Shown one piece after another: positions 1-38,198 of a stretch of 64,000 nucleotides of DNA. Each line of letters begins with the position of its first letter. Position 1 is the stretch's first letter. The notes under the pieces were generated by a model. That model was given only the letters and a program-made list of their open reading frames with translations. It did no database searches and was not told the DNA's origin. Source of the stretch: Osedax fenrisi (Eukaryota > Annelida > Polychaeta > Sabellida > Siboglinidae); assembly GCA_964019155.1 (NCBI GenBank), contig OZ025241.1:55065372-55129371 (forward strand). The letters are read 5' to 3'. Position numbers and translations under genes: made by a program.

Positions 1-1103
1 GGGTAGGAGGAGGGATGGGTTATTATGGTGGTGGCACCATAATAAATATAAACTTTAAAGATAAAATCGTTTAGATTAGTAAATCAATAATGTTAATACA
101 TTTATATATTTTTTATTAATAGTTTTGTCTCCTGTTTTATGTCATTTTGAATATCTATTTTCTATATTCAATAAATTATATTATTATTATTTATTAAATA
201 TAAATGTTGGTGTTTAGGCTAATTTAGAAAATTAAATTAAATATGTATGAATAAATAATGTACATATTTGTATGATATTATTCGCAAATTTACTCCAATG
301 ATACAAATACAAACAATACAAACAATACAAACTTAACAATACAAACAATAATCATAAAATAGAATTATATAAGTTATATTTTGTACTTAAATTTTAAAAA
401 TAAACTAAAATTTAAATATATATTTACCTTTTATAAAGACACAAAACAAAAAATTATATATTTATGACAATTTATTTTATATTGAGTAAAAACTATATTA
501 TATTTAAATTTGATAGAATTAAACTATATTTAAATTTTTAAATAATTTCAAAAAATGAATTTTACAAGTTTTTATGGAATAATTATTTGCTAAAAGTAAG
601 TTAATAATTTTATATTGATAACATATTTTATTATCATATTTAAAGTATGATAAATAAATCTAAGATTATTCATTAAAATCTAAATATGACGTATATGTAC
701 TTCAAAATCTAATAATTCTAGATATCAATTATAATCTAATGATGAATCATTTTGTATTGATATTAGTTAATATGGTATTGAATTAAATAAAAACTTTAGA
801 ATTTTTAATTTGTGATAATATATTATACTAGGTCATTAAATCATCTCTTCCTCTACATCTCATAAATCACTAATATTTCTATAAACTTTAAATCTGATCA
901 TATATTAACGATATCATTGTTTACTCAAGGTACATTCCACAACCGTTACTACCAACACTAAACAAATTCATCCTTACTTTAATAAATATCATGCAATGCG
1001 AAAACCTAATTATCATAGTAGTAATGATATCATTGGTTTCACGAGCTATACCCCCATAACTCCTCCCCTTTTGCCCCACATCTAAACCATATCATTCCCC
1101 CTG

Positions 1104-1182
1104 CCATTACCACTGCTAACCCCTCTCCCCCCATTACCACTGCTAACCCCTCTCCTCCCCCATTACCACTGCTAACCCCTCT
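1104..1182. repeat. Three-copy minisatellite carrying the seipin donor
   Basis: A 22-base core (cattaccactgctaacccc plus tct) begins at 1104, 1132 and 1161, with C-rich spacers, giving a 28-29 bp period. On the minus strand each unit contains GGGGTTAGCAGTGG, so the exon donor of seipin is present three times in a row. Confidence 0.85.
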
Positions 1183-1307
1183 CGAAGACTCTATGAGCAC
1201 CACTCCTGAGTGCGTGTACAGCTGTATCGTCGAGATGAATAGGCCTAGATTCTGATTGGTCGGTGACTCGGGGAGCTCCAAGTGCAGTAGGAACACGTAC
1301 TTCTGAC
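1177..1307 (-). CDS. BSCL2: Seipin LELPESP exon
   Basis: A 131-nt exon (2+129) starting after acceptor GGTAGCAG. The protein is GQKYVFLLHLELPESPTNQN followed by LGLFISTIQLYTHSG and ending ESSRG. This is the most conserved lumenal stretch of seipin. The donor is GTTAGC, and it lies in the last unit of a three-copy tandem repeat (1104-1182), so two more copies of the same donor follow in the intron. Confidence 0.87.
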
Positions 1308-1701
1308 CTGCTACCAGTAACTGGGGACAGGCGGATGCATTATTATGGTGATAAATGATTGAGCAAGCAATACAGATATATAGTGTAATTCTTTCACTAT
1401 ATGTAATCTATCGAAACCAAATACCATATATATTTTATATTTTAAAATATAACTTGTATTTATATATAATTAATTATAATAAAATATATCTATATATAAA
1501 TACATATATAATCAAAAAAGTATATTTATAATTTGTATATAAAGCACATGCCAAAGACTAGACGATGTCTTATACTTTTGGCATCACTATATAAACGTCA
1601 AGGATATTTTCTAGGATTTATTCTCTATAATTTCTAAATTTATGTGATACTGTCAAGGATTTTTATCTAAACAAACATTATTTCCTTTGCCTTCCTTTGC
1701 C

Positions 1702-1769
<68 letters not shown>

Positions 1770-3612
1770 GTAAGCTGTTTGTGCATGTTTATGTGTGTAA
1801 ATGTCTCAGCCGTATTTCACTTTAATTTATATAGAGGATAATATATTTTAAGAGAATAATTGTTCGTCTATTCATAGTATATAAATAATTACATTTAACG
1901 TATTTAGTAGAATTAATTTAAGTTAAAATATGAATAGAATATTTTTTAATTTTTAAATTATAAGAAAATTAAAAATATAAAACATCCCTACAAATCTTGA
2001 AAAAGAATAAATAAATATTGGTAACATGATCATTCAATATTCATTTAATATAAATTTAAGTCTGTATAATTAATGACATCAATAACATGTAATTATAAAT
2101 ACCACACCAATTTTTGTTATATTTTAGCTAACCTATATTATTACAATTGCAAACTAGATAAAATTGTAATAAATAGATTTTTATTATGATTTTGTATAGT
2201 CATTTTTATTTTCTTAAGGGGGTAACCAACTACAAGTATTTCTGGCAACTTACCAGAAATATTTTAACTTTAAAACGATTTTCTATCAAGTCAACTACAA
2301 TTTTAGTAGGAAACCCCCTTATTTTCTGGCAACTTGCCATAAATATAATAACTTTATAGGGGTATCCCTTTATAACTTGATAGAAAATGGTTTTAAAGTT
2401 ACAATATTTCCGGCAAGTTACCTGAAAATCTTGTAGTGGGATATTTATTTTAAAAATAATAATAATAATTGTTAAATATATAAATAATTATACGTTTATA
2501 GCTATACTGAAATATTCTAGTTATTCATGTTTGTAATATAATTTAAAAAATGTTAAACATATTAAAATATAAACATTATCGTGAACATAAATTATAATCA
2601 TAAATTATATATAGAAATAACTGTTAATTATTCAATATATACCTATGATATAAGACATATAAATGATGTAATACTTATATACAGCAAGTTTACCTACTTG
2701 ATTAGAACGAGATGCTATTAATGTTAGATTCTCAGTCGGATAATTACAGAAATCTCCGTTATTTCTACTGCATTCGGTCCTGGTATATAAGGGTATGAAT
2801 TATATAATAATAATAATAATAATAATAATCAGATTGGTTCCTCGTAATAAACGAGAGTGAACCCAGGTAGATATAGAAGTTCACTGAACTATCGAGATAT
2901 TTACTTGTCAGCATTCATACCTACATCATATAAATATAAATATATCAATATTTATGAGGATTGGTATTATAGTCTATACTATAGACTCTATACTATCTAT
3001 TCTACAGTTATCCGTTATGTATTTTTTATAATATAATTTATAGATCTATATAGATATAATGAATGACTATAAACACTAATATAACATAAATAATAAAGAG
3101 AATGTATATATGAAGGTATACAATAGATAATAAAAAGTATATATGTTTATAATATTTATAAACTTTATATGTATACAATATATATATAATGGGTATATAT
3201 GTTTATATAGTTATACAATAGCTAATAAATAGAATGTGTGTATGTACATATACCATACATAATAAAGAGAAGATTAAAGGAAAGTGTTGGACATAGGTAC
3301 CGTGGAGAATGTGTACTGTATACTAGAAACTACAAACTACACACTACACTACACTACACACTACACTACACCGCATACCACTGTACGCCTTACTTACTCA
3401 CTCGTATAGGAAGTTGAGGTCTCGTACGTGCAGCACCTCGGGGACGTACCAGTAGTGGAACGAGGCGTAGGTGAACAGCGAACACGACGTAACGACGCTA
3501 AGGGCGGCCACCAACCGGATACACCGGAACAGGGTACGCCGGGTACAGTTCAACACGGCGCAAACGCGACTCAGGTAGCCGTTCAACGCCGATCTGGCGA
3601 GGTCTCGAAGTT
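1177..3612 (-). CDS. BSCL2: Seipin (BSCL2), partial gene, three exons
   Basis: Seipin is an ER membrane protein that forms oligomeric rings at ER-lipid droplet contacts and controls droplet biogenesis. The exons in transcription order are 3612-3402, 2767-2694 and 1307-1177, and their phases join cleanly (2 to 2, 1 to 1). Visible features in order are a basic segment, a hydrophobic helix (LVAALSVVTSCSLFTYA), the post-helix motif FHYWYVPEVLH, a Cys-containing exon, and the lumenal signature LELPESPTNQNLG followed by LYTHSG. The last motif is nearly diagnostic for seipin. The start-codon exon (above 3612) and the rest of the lumenal domain plus second transmembrane helix (below 1177 or outside the window) were not found. 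It is transcribed away from the CatSper-like gene. The family call is confident; the exon edges were set by eye. Confidence 0.88.
1705..1769. repeat. (TA)n microsatellite
   Basis: About 32 TA dinucleotides with one AA interruption, in the seipin intron. Confidence 0.95.
2218..2443. mobile_element. Foldback element, copy 1
   Basis: The two halves are inverted repeats of about 70 bp. The left arm contains ctggcaacttaccagaaat and gattttctatcaag; the right arm contains cttgatagaaaat and atttccggcaagttacc. The middle reads aggaaacccccttattttct. A second, diverged copy with the same order lies at 33817-34037. No coding capacity. It looks like a non-autonomous DNA element of MITE/foldback type; the superfamily is not determinable by eye. 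Confidence 0.75.
2694..2767 (-). CDS. BSCL2: Seipin small Cys exon
   Basis: This is a 74-nt exon (1+72+1) lying between an acceptor AATGCAG and donor GTAAAC. It encodes DFCNYPTENLTLIASRSNQV, corresponding to the C-x-x-P-xx-N-x-(S/T)-L region that precedes GQxY in seipins. The phase joins both neighbours. An alternative donor GTAGGT four bases upstream would break the frame with the next exon, so I prefer GTAAAC. Confidence 0.72.
3402..3612 (-). CDS. BSCL2: Seipin exon with first transmembrane helix
   Basis: The frame is open from an acceptor after GTGCGCAG (3613 side) to the donor GTGAGT below 3402, and it ends in phase 2. It encodes a Cys/Arg-rich cytosolic stretch, the hydrophobic helix and the motif SFHYWYVPEVLH, which matches the SFYYSYMP region of seipins. 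GC content is well above the surroundings. A plus-strand frame over the same bases (3428-3640) is a shadow. Confidence 0.8.
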
Positions 3613-6104
3613 CTGCGCACGATGTCGGCGATTAGTGTAATGTAAACACAAATATATATATTAAAAAATATCTAATAAGTTTTTAAAGTGGGAAGCGTTT
3701 GTTTCATTTTTTTCAAAAATTATTTTACTTTATAATATTAAAATATAATTCATGGTCTTTAATATGATGTATAAAATGTAGTCCAAGATTAATTATAAGT
3801 GCATTGATTATGCATCATAAACACACCTGTACAACATGTATTACACATTATTATGCAATACACAAAAGTTATACACAAAAGTTACACACCAAACTTTGGT
3901 TCAAATAGTGGACCTTCCAAACATTATAAATTGTGTAAAACAAAAATATTGAGATAATAATATAAGCTTCTAAACTTTGTTGTGTAATAAATATTACATA
4001 ATGTGTATTATATATTGTACAGGTGTATGTATGTCGTATTATGTAGGCGTAACTAAATGCAAACGTAAACAGATGGTTGAGAATTTACTATACATATCTA
4101 TAATTACTATAATAGTATTATACTAAGTATACTTAAATATTCTAGTATGATTATTATTATATATAAAGGACACATGATATTACAGTGAGCATAAAATATA
4201 AACTTTAATACGATTTGTCAAAAGTTGAGCTAGATCAAAAATTAAAAGCATTAATAAAAAGTAGGAATTAAGTGATTCATGTAAAATCTGATATTCGTAT
4301 TATATTCCCTGCAATACTATTTTATAATTCATTAATACCAGCAAAATATATTTTAGTCAAATATGGAGTGGGCATTATTCTAAATATGAAATAGATTATG
4401 ACTAATTGTATATCGAAAACTACTCTATAACTTGTATATAGTATGACCATATTCAATAATAGTCATGGATTCAAATAAATTCCTAAATTAGGAGTCACAA
4501 TACTTGAGAAAATAGCTATAACTAAATATTAATTACATTATTTATTATACTATTATCATACTTAAGTTTTACACGATGCATTTTATTAATATATCTTATA
4601 AATATTTAAAATGAGTATATATATAATTGTATACATTAACGTATGTAATATTAGTGAACATTTAATACATGCTTTATATATTGTAATAAATTATCAATTT
4701 GCTTAATTAAAATATGAATAACTGTTAAGATTATTAATAATGTCTTAAGATCTTATTAGATGAAGAATGTTATAAAATAACTTAAATTATATCTACCAAG
4801 TTAGTATACCTTTACGACTTTTAATGAAAAATATATAGGAAAAATACACATGTATGGATCATTTAATTGTAATCCTAATATTTGTTTTGACTATATTTTT
4901 CACTTGTATTGGTTTAATACTCTATTCTATAAATAAAAAGTGTTTTATTATATATTTTGTATTTTATTTAAAAAATATGAGAAAATGACTTCCAAATATA
5001 AATACGTATATACTTATATTTTTGTATTCTGTATTCTGTTAATTTATAATAATATTGTTTTAATTGAAATTACATATACAAATATTATTAGAACAAATAT
5101 CATGGGCATGTATTATGTTATATACTTGATATAATATAATTAAATATAATTATTATATTATATAATTTATATATTATATATATATATGTAATTTTATATT
5201 ATATATATAATAAGCTGCTAATTAAATAAGCATGTAATATATTATATATTATAATATATATATATGTAATATATAATTATTATAATAATAAATCATGTAT
5301 TACATGCACATTCTAAGAATTAATCTAAGAAGAATCAATGAATCACATTAGTTATATTGAACACTGGAGTATGTCAACTATGATAGTTGAATTATCACAA
5401 CAAGTAATTAAATCTGAACTAATAAATTGTAATAAAAAAATGGTTATATAATATAACCCTTTTTTTATAAATTATATAACTTTATATAAGTTTATATAAC
5501 TTTTTATAAATTTGTTATAACTTATATTCAATATAATTTGAATATGTAATATTATATTAAATATAATATAATATTAAATATTCATTAGAGAGTCTATTAT
5601 AGGGACTCACACATTTATAAAATTATAATCATAATAATTATCATAATGATTAATAAGAGTCCCTATAATAGATCTTTATCGAATATTATATTACATATTA
5701 AATATTAATCATTAAATTATCATAATCATTATTATGATAATCATTATCATAATGATTATGATTTAAATTAAATTTAATTTAAAATTTGTATTATAAATAT
5801 AATCCGGATATAATAAGTAAATTAACTAAATTTTAATTGATAATAATTTAGATTAATTTATAATGAGTTATGAAAAACCTATCATATTAATATTTTATCT
5901 GCTAGTAACGTGTAAACTGTATAATTATAAATACATAATTATTTATCAATTATATTAATTTGAATTGATTATTTAAATATTTACAAAAATCTTTGATAAG
6001 TCACATGATGTTAATTGGAAACCAATGAATTCAAACTTCTATAAATATTAAATTAAAATAATATTTCATTATTAATTATAAATCTGTAATTCTATTTAAT
6101 AATA
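3613..6104. other. Intergenic AT-rich stretch between head-to-head genes
   Basis: I see no supported exon here. It should contain the first exon and promoter of seipin and the promoter of the CatSper-like gene, but no recognisable element stands out. It includes a small palindromic element at 5591-5673 and, beside it, runs of alternating atcataatgatt palindromes (about 5700-5765). Confidence 0.5.
5591..5673. repeat. Short inverted-repeat (MITE-like) element
   Basis: Arms agtctattatagggactc (5591-5608) and gagtccctataatagat (5657-5673) are complementary over about 17 bp around an AT-only loop with further atcataatgat palindromy. There is no coding content. Confidence 0.65.
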
Positions 6105-32717
<26,613 letters not shown>

Positions 32718-32724
<7 letters not shown>

Positions 32725-33279
32725 GTTAATATCTTATCTCAGCAGAGTATATTCATGGTTAATATCTTATCTCAGCAGATTATATTCATGGTTAATATCT
32801 TATCTCAGCAGACTATATTCATGGTTAATATCTTATCTCAGCAGACTATATTCATGGTTAATAACTTATCTCAGCAGACTATATTCATGGTTAATAACTT
32901 ATCTCAGCAGACTATATTCATGGTTAATAACTTATCTCAGCAGACTATATTCATGGTTAATATCTTATCTCAGCAGACTATATTCATGGTTAATATCTTA
33001 TCTCAGCAGACTATATTCATGGTTAATAACTTATCTCAGCAGACTATATTCATGGTTAATAACTTATCTCAGCAGACTATATTCATGGTTAATAACTTAT
33101 CTCAGCAGACTATATTCATGGTTAATATCTTATCTCAGCAGACTATATTCATGGTTAATATCTTATCACAGCAGACTATATTCATGGTTAATAACTTATC
33201 ACAGCAGACTATCTTCATGGTTAATAACTTATCTCAGCAGACTATATTCATGGTTAATAACTTATCTCAGCAGACTATC
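32718..33279. repeat. 33-bp minisatellite, 17 copies
   Basis: Unit attcatggttaatatcttat followed by ctcagcagactat, 33 bp and therefore frame-neutral. Units are of two types (aatatc or aataac), in the order four I, three N, two I, three N, two I, three N, that is a five-unit higher-order period of 165 bp. Each unit contains ATG|GTTAAT (donor-like) and TATCTCAG (acceptor-like). Confidence 0.95.
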
Positions 33280-33816
33280 TTTATTTTTAATCTTATTTAT
33301 TATTGGGAAAATAAAATATTATATGCGAGACGCGTATTTATTATAGTAACATAAATGTATATAAATGTTATCATTGTATGCTCCCGTATAGTATCGATTT
33401 ATGTCTTTCTCCTTATACCTTTCAAATTATGCATATATAAGAAATATAACTTATATAATAAAAGGTAACATACATATTATTATATGTAAAAGTAGGACCA
33501 ATTATCTTTTTTCTTTGCTCTCCTATTTATATATTACACCTAGTATATCATTATCTATTTTTTGTAATATAAAACATGTATATATTGTTGATAATCCAGT
33601 TTAAATTTATTTGTGCCCTAATGTTCAATAAATTGTTATTCAATTTAATTTAATCAGTGTATTAATATGAATTACTGTGCAATTATGTATAATATTATAT
33701 TATATATAATATTCCACCCATGGTTGATTTCGCTTTTTCAATTGGTTTTTTCAAGTTGAAAAAACCATGTTTTTTTTTGGTTTTTACGATTTTTCTTTTT
33801 TTTAACTTACCATAAA

Positions 33817-34037
33817 GGGGGTATATCCCACTATAAGTATTTCCAGCAACTTGCCGGAAATATTTTAACTTAAAAATGATTTTCTATTATGTTAACTATA
33901 ATTTTAGTGGGAAACCCACGTACTTTCCGGCAACTTTCCCGAAATATAATAATTTTATAGGAGGTATCCCATTACAACTTGATAGGTTTTAAATGGTTTT
34001 AAAGTTACAATATTTCCGGTAAGTTGCTGGAAAATCT
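33817..34037. mobile_element. Foldback element, copy 2
   Basis: Same architecture as 2218-2443: ccagcaacttgccggaaat, then gattttctatta, then tagtgggaaaccca, then tttccggtaagttgctgg. Diverged by roughly a quarter by eye. Confidence 0.72.
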
Positions 34038-34772
34038 AAAAGCTATAAAATATATCTAATAATTTATAATTATTTCACAATAATGGTTTTTAATAACAGA
34101 GAAATTATTAAAATTATTATAATTTTAAAAATAAGTAATGTTAATTTCACATTGTGATATAAATAGATGTGTATGGAATAATATTTGTCAATGAAAAGTA
34201 TTCATTATAAAATTTTGTTATTTTTTATTAATAAATATATGTTAAGTTTTAAAATAATATCTACTTATTTAAATAAATTAATGAAGTATTATATTATATC
34301 ATCTAAACCTCTTTGATTACATTTAGGTAATCATCTATTTTATTATATGTTAATAATATAATATTATTAAATTATATTTAATACATAATATGACAGACTT
34401 AATAATATTTAATATTTTGTTTTAAATATATATATTATATAATATACTCGTAATATGAATATCAATCAAAAATAATAGATTCTACGATTCCAAATATTCT
34501 ATTATATGATATTTCTATACATTTAAAAATGATAATACAAATAATACAATTTAGTTAGTTTTTGTTATGAAATAATTAGATTTCATAATTGTATTTATTG
34601 AAAAAACCAAAAAAACATAACCATTTTTTTGATTTTACAAAAAAACCATCAACCCTGATTCCATCCAATAAAGTATTGTTAGTTAATTGTTTATGATTAT
34701 AATGCTACCCACTATAATATATTACAGATAATATATCCAGAAGTAGTTTTCTATTGATCTAGAATGTGAATA

Positions 34773-35410
34773 CTGCTGTCTACCCCACTGCTACCCCACT
34801 GCTACCCCACCGCTATCTCACTGCTATCTCACCTCTATCTCACCTCTATCTCACTGCTACCCCACCGCTATCTAACTGCTATCTCACCTCTATCTCACTG
34901 CTATCTCACCGCTATCTCACTGCTACCCCACCGCTATCTAACTGCTATCTCACCTCTATCTCACTGCTACCCCACCGCTATCTCACCTCTATCTCACTGC
35001 TACCCCACTGCTACCCCACCGCTATCTCACCTCTATCTCACTGCTACCCCACCGCTATCTAACTGCTATCTCACCTCTATCTCACTGCTATCTCACCGCT
35101 ATCTCACTGCTACCCCACCGCTATCTAACTGCTATCTCACCTCTATCTCACTGCTACCCCACCGCTATCTCACCTCTATCTCACTGCTACCCCACTGCTA
35201 CCCCACCGCTATCTCACCGCTATCTCACTGCTACCCCACTGCTACCCCACCGCTATCTAACTGCTATCTCACCTCTATCTCACTGCTATCTCACCGCTAC
35301 CCCACTGCTATCTCACTGCTATCTCACTGCTATCTAACTGCTATCTCACCTCTATCTCACTGCTACCCCACTGCTACCCCACTGCTATCCCACTGCTACC
35401 CCACTGCTAG
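34773..35410. repeat. 11-bp minisatellite, about 58 copies
   Basis: Units ctgctacccca, ctgctatctca, cctctatctca and ccgctatctca alternate in partly repeated strings, giving higher-order periods. The open frame across part of it (34766-35062) reflects the 33-bp triple unit and is not a gene. Confidence 0.95.
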
Positions 35411-37527
35411 CTTCCCTGTAATGTGTTGTGTTGCTCCCTTGTTCTGTTTAGTTTCTAACAAAACTTTTTAGATATACCCACAAATATGGCTGTAATGGAA
35501 CTATGTATTGTAAGATTATACCCGATATTATAAGTTTACATCGTACGATGTATATATGTATATATTTTTTGAATGTATTTATTCCATAAAAGTAGTATAA
35601 TACACATGTATTTCACTTATTATTTAATATATTGTTAATAAAAACATATATAATAAATAGACTATCTAAAATAAAATTAATATATATATATATATATTAA
35701 TAACATATTAATGATAGAGAAATTATGTTAACCATAATAATTGATTAGCTCTCACAAGAGATACACATTGTAGAGATATATCCTGTATGTATACATACTA
35801 TAGTATATAGACTATGTATATGCTATTATATTCTAATTATTAAACAAACATTGTAACATCACATACCATAATATATTCATATATGCATACTCATTACAAA
35901 TGTGTAATATACATATATATATATATATTATATGAACTTAATCTTAATATGACCTAATAATAGCAATAAAAATGGCATATTGTTTAAATACATTATTAGT
36001 CATGACAATCACTAATATTGCGGGGGGGGGGGGGATCACTCCCCGCTATTATAGTTAACCTACGTTTTTAGATGAAATTAATTATTCTATTTTTTATTTT
36101 CTATCTAACATTTATTAATGTTAATCTTATAAATATTGATTTTTTTGTTAACAATTATAACTTATAACTAAATATTCTACTATTTCTACACATCTAAATC
36201 ATTTTAATATTGTAAGATAAGAATAATTAACATATTCTGAATGACCTAATTGGCATCTAGTTATTAAATTTCTTATTAAATCTTTAAATCCAACATAACA
36301 AATCAACTTTTTTAAATATACGCACCGCTGTGAACTTTTATTTAAATATATTCACTTATTGTTAATTAATAATAAGGATTCTACATAGCAAAGATTTTTC
36401 ATTCTAATTAAATTGTGAGATTATTGAAAAATTGTGTAATCTGTACGTAAATTATTTACTTCTAGTTCTATTTTTTATACGTTTAAATTTAAAAAATATA
36501 TTACTATTATAATGAAAAGGTGTTTACATTATTGAATATATTACAATTTAATTTACAAGTGTTCATTTTAGGAATATAACATTGTTTATTTTTTTAAATA
36601 TACAGACATAATTAAGAAATATGATAACTCAATAGGTCCATTTTCAATGTAAAATTATACATATTTTGTATCCTGCTTTATTATTATTTACCAACTTTGA
36701 CAATTAGCTTTGAAATTATTTAAAATAATTTAACCTACTTTAAACTAATTGGCATTACAATTTATTTTACAATACAAGTGACATATCTTTGCTTCATAAA
36801 ATCCTTGTTAAATGAATAAACACTAATATTTTATTTAAATTAGCGAGTGTTTATGCAATTAATTAATTTTTATAAAAATTATACTTTAATGAAATGAAAT
36901 AAATATTGAATAATATAAGTATTTATTTAATTATTTTAATTAAATATATAATTAAATCAACTATATATAATTAAATAATATGAATTATAAAAGTAAACAC
37001 ACTTTATTTTTTTATTTTTATGTACAGCATAATTCCCAAGTTTAGTATCTTGATTTTCAATTTTACGTGATATATTTCTATTTTATCGAGTATTTCCATT
37101 AATATAATCATTTACATATATCTTATTTATTAACCTGTGTTTATAGATATCAACATACATTACACTATAGCTACCGTAGCGGCATCAGCATCACCTTAAT
37201 AATGTTGTACTACTTAAAACTCTCTTAATACGTTATATTATACATTTTACATTTCCTTTAACATATGTTTACATTATCATAACTAACTTGATCACCTATC
37301 AGAAAATACTATTCATTTTTAACTTTACTATATATAGCTTAATGCACACACACACACAAATGTTACTATTCTACTCGTTGTAACTACAAACAGATATCTC
37401 TTGTGATCATAGTATCTTGTGGCTCCATTTATGTGATTAAAAAAGTGAAGACATTAAATGCAGTAGAACCAGGTATATTGATATCATTTATACTATAATA
37501 TATAGTTTAATTATTAATATACATATA

Positions 37528-37573
<46 letters not shown>

Positions 37574-38008
37574 TTATTTAGATATTTAAATAATATAATT
37601 AAATTCTATTAAATCATTATTCGATACAAATGAATTGATACCTAACTTAATAATATATCAGGAAATGGGCCGGGTATTATTCCTGAAATAAGAATAACAC
37701 AAGACACATGATTTCTCTTATGCAATAGTATTATGTCATCGAAATCTATGTATTTCTACATTTTATTACAATGTTATTTATAAAACAACATATCTCTTGT
37801 TATATATATATTTTTATATATATATATTTATATATTGTTATAAATATACTTTTTATATGATATTTATTCATGTTTTTACAATTTAAATAATAAATACTCA
37901 TACATCAAATGTCAAGTATAACGTAATAATAACAATAATAATAATATTGCAAAATGTATACATCTTATCTTTGATGAAATCTAATCAGTATACATAACAA
38001 ACAATGAA
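35411..38008. other. Non-coding AT-rich stretch
   Basis: No supported exon. Holds scattered TA runs and a G13 run (36022-36034). The missing transmembrane exon of the CatSper-like gene could lie between 33280 and here, but I could not identify it. A possible poly(A) signal for DMAC2L (AATAAA on the minus strand) is at 37863-37868. Confidence 0.5.
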
Positions 38009-38135
38009 TCATGGTTTCTCATCAATATCTGGGTAGCTAATGGTACATTTTGGTAGTTTTCCCTGGATATAGTCAACAAGTCCTTTCTTGTCTTTAACTG
38101 AGAGCAGCTCATACATGTACAGGGTCTCTAGATTT
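38009..38135 (-). CDS. DMAC2L: DMAC2L last exon
   Basis: Acceptor ACGATACAG, 1+126 nt. Encodes NLETLYMYELLSVKDKKGL and IQGKLPKCTISYPDIDEKP, then TGA. Confidence 0.9.
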
Positions 38136-38165
38136 CTGTATCGTTTTGCATCAATATATTAAAGT

Positions 38166-38198
<33 letters not shown>

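Noticed and set aside
3428..3640. Plus-strand 70-codon frame
   Set aside because: Shadow of the seipin exon on the minus strand, which has a transmembrane helix and family motif.
34766..35062. 98-codon frame rich in LSHRYLTA-type repeats
   Set aside because: It is the 11-bp minisatellite, with no start context, splice sites or family.
36022..36034. G13 run as a regulatory G-quadruplex
   Set aside because: A single homopolymer run without partner runs; more likely a microsatellite or assembly-sensitive site.
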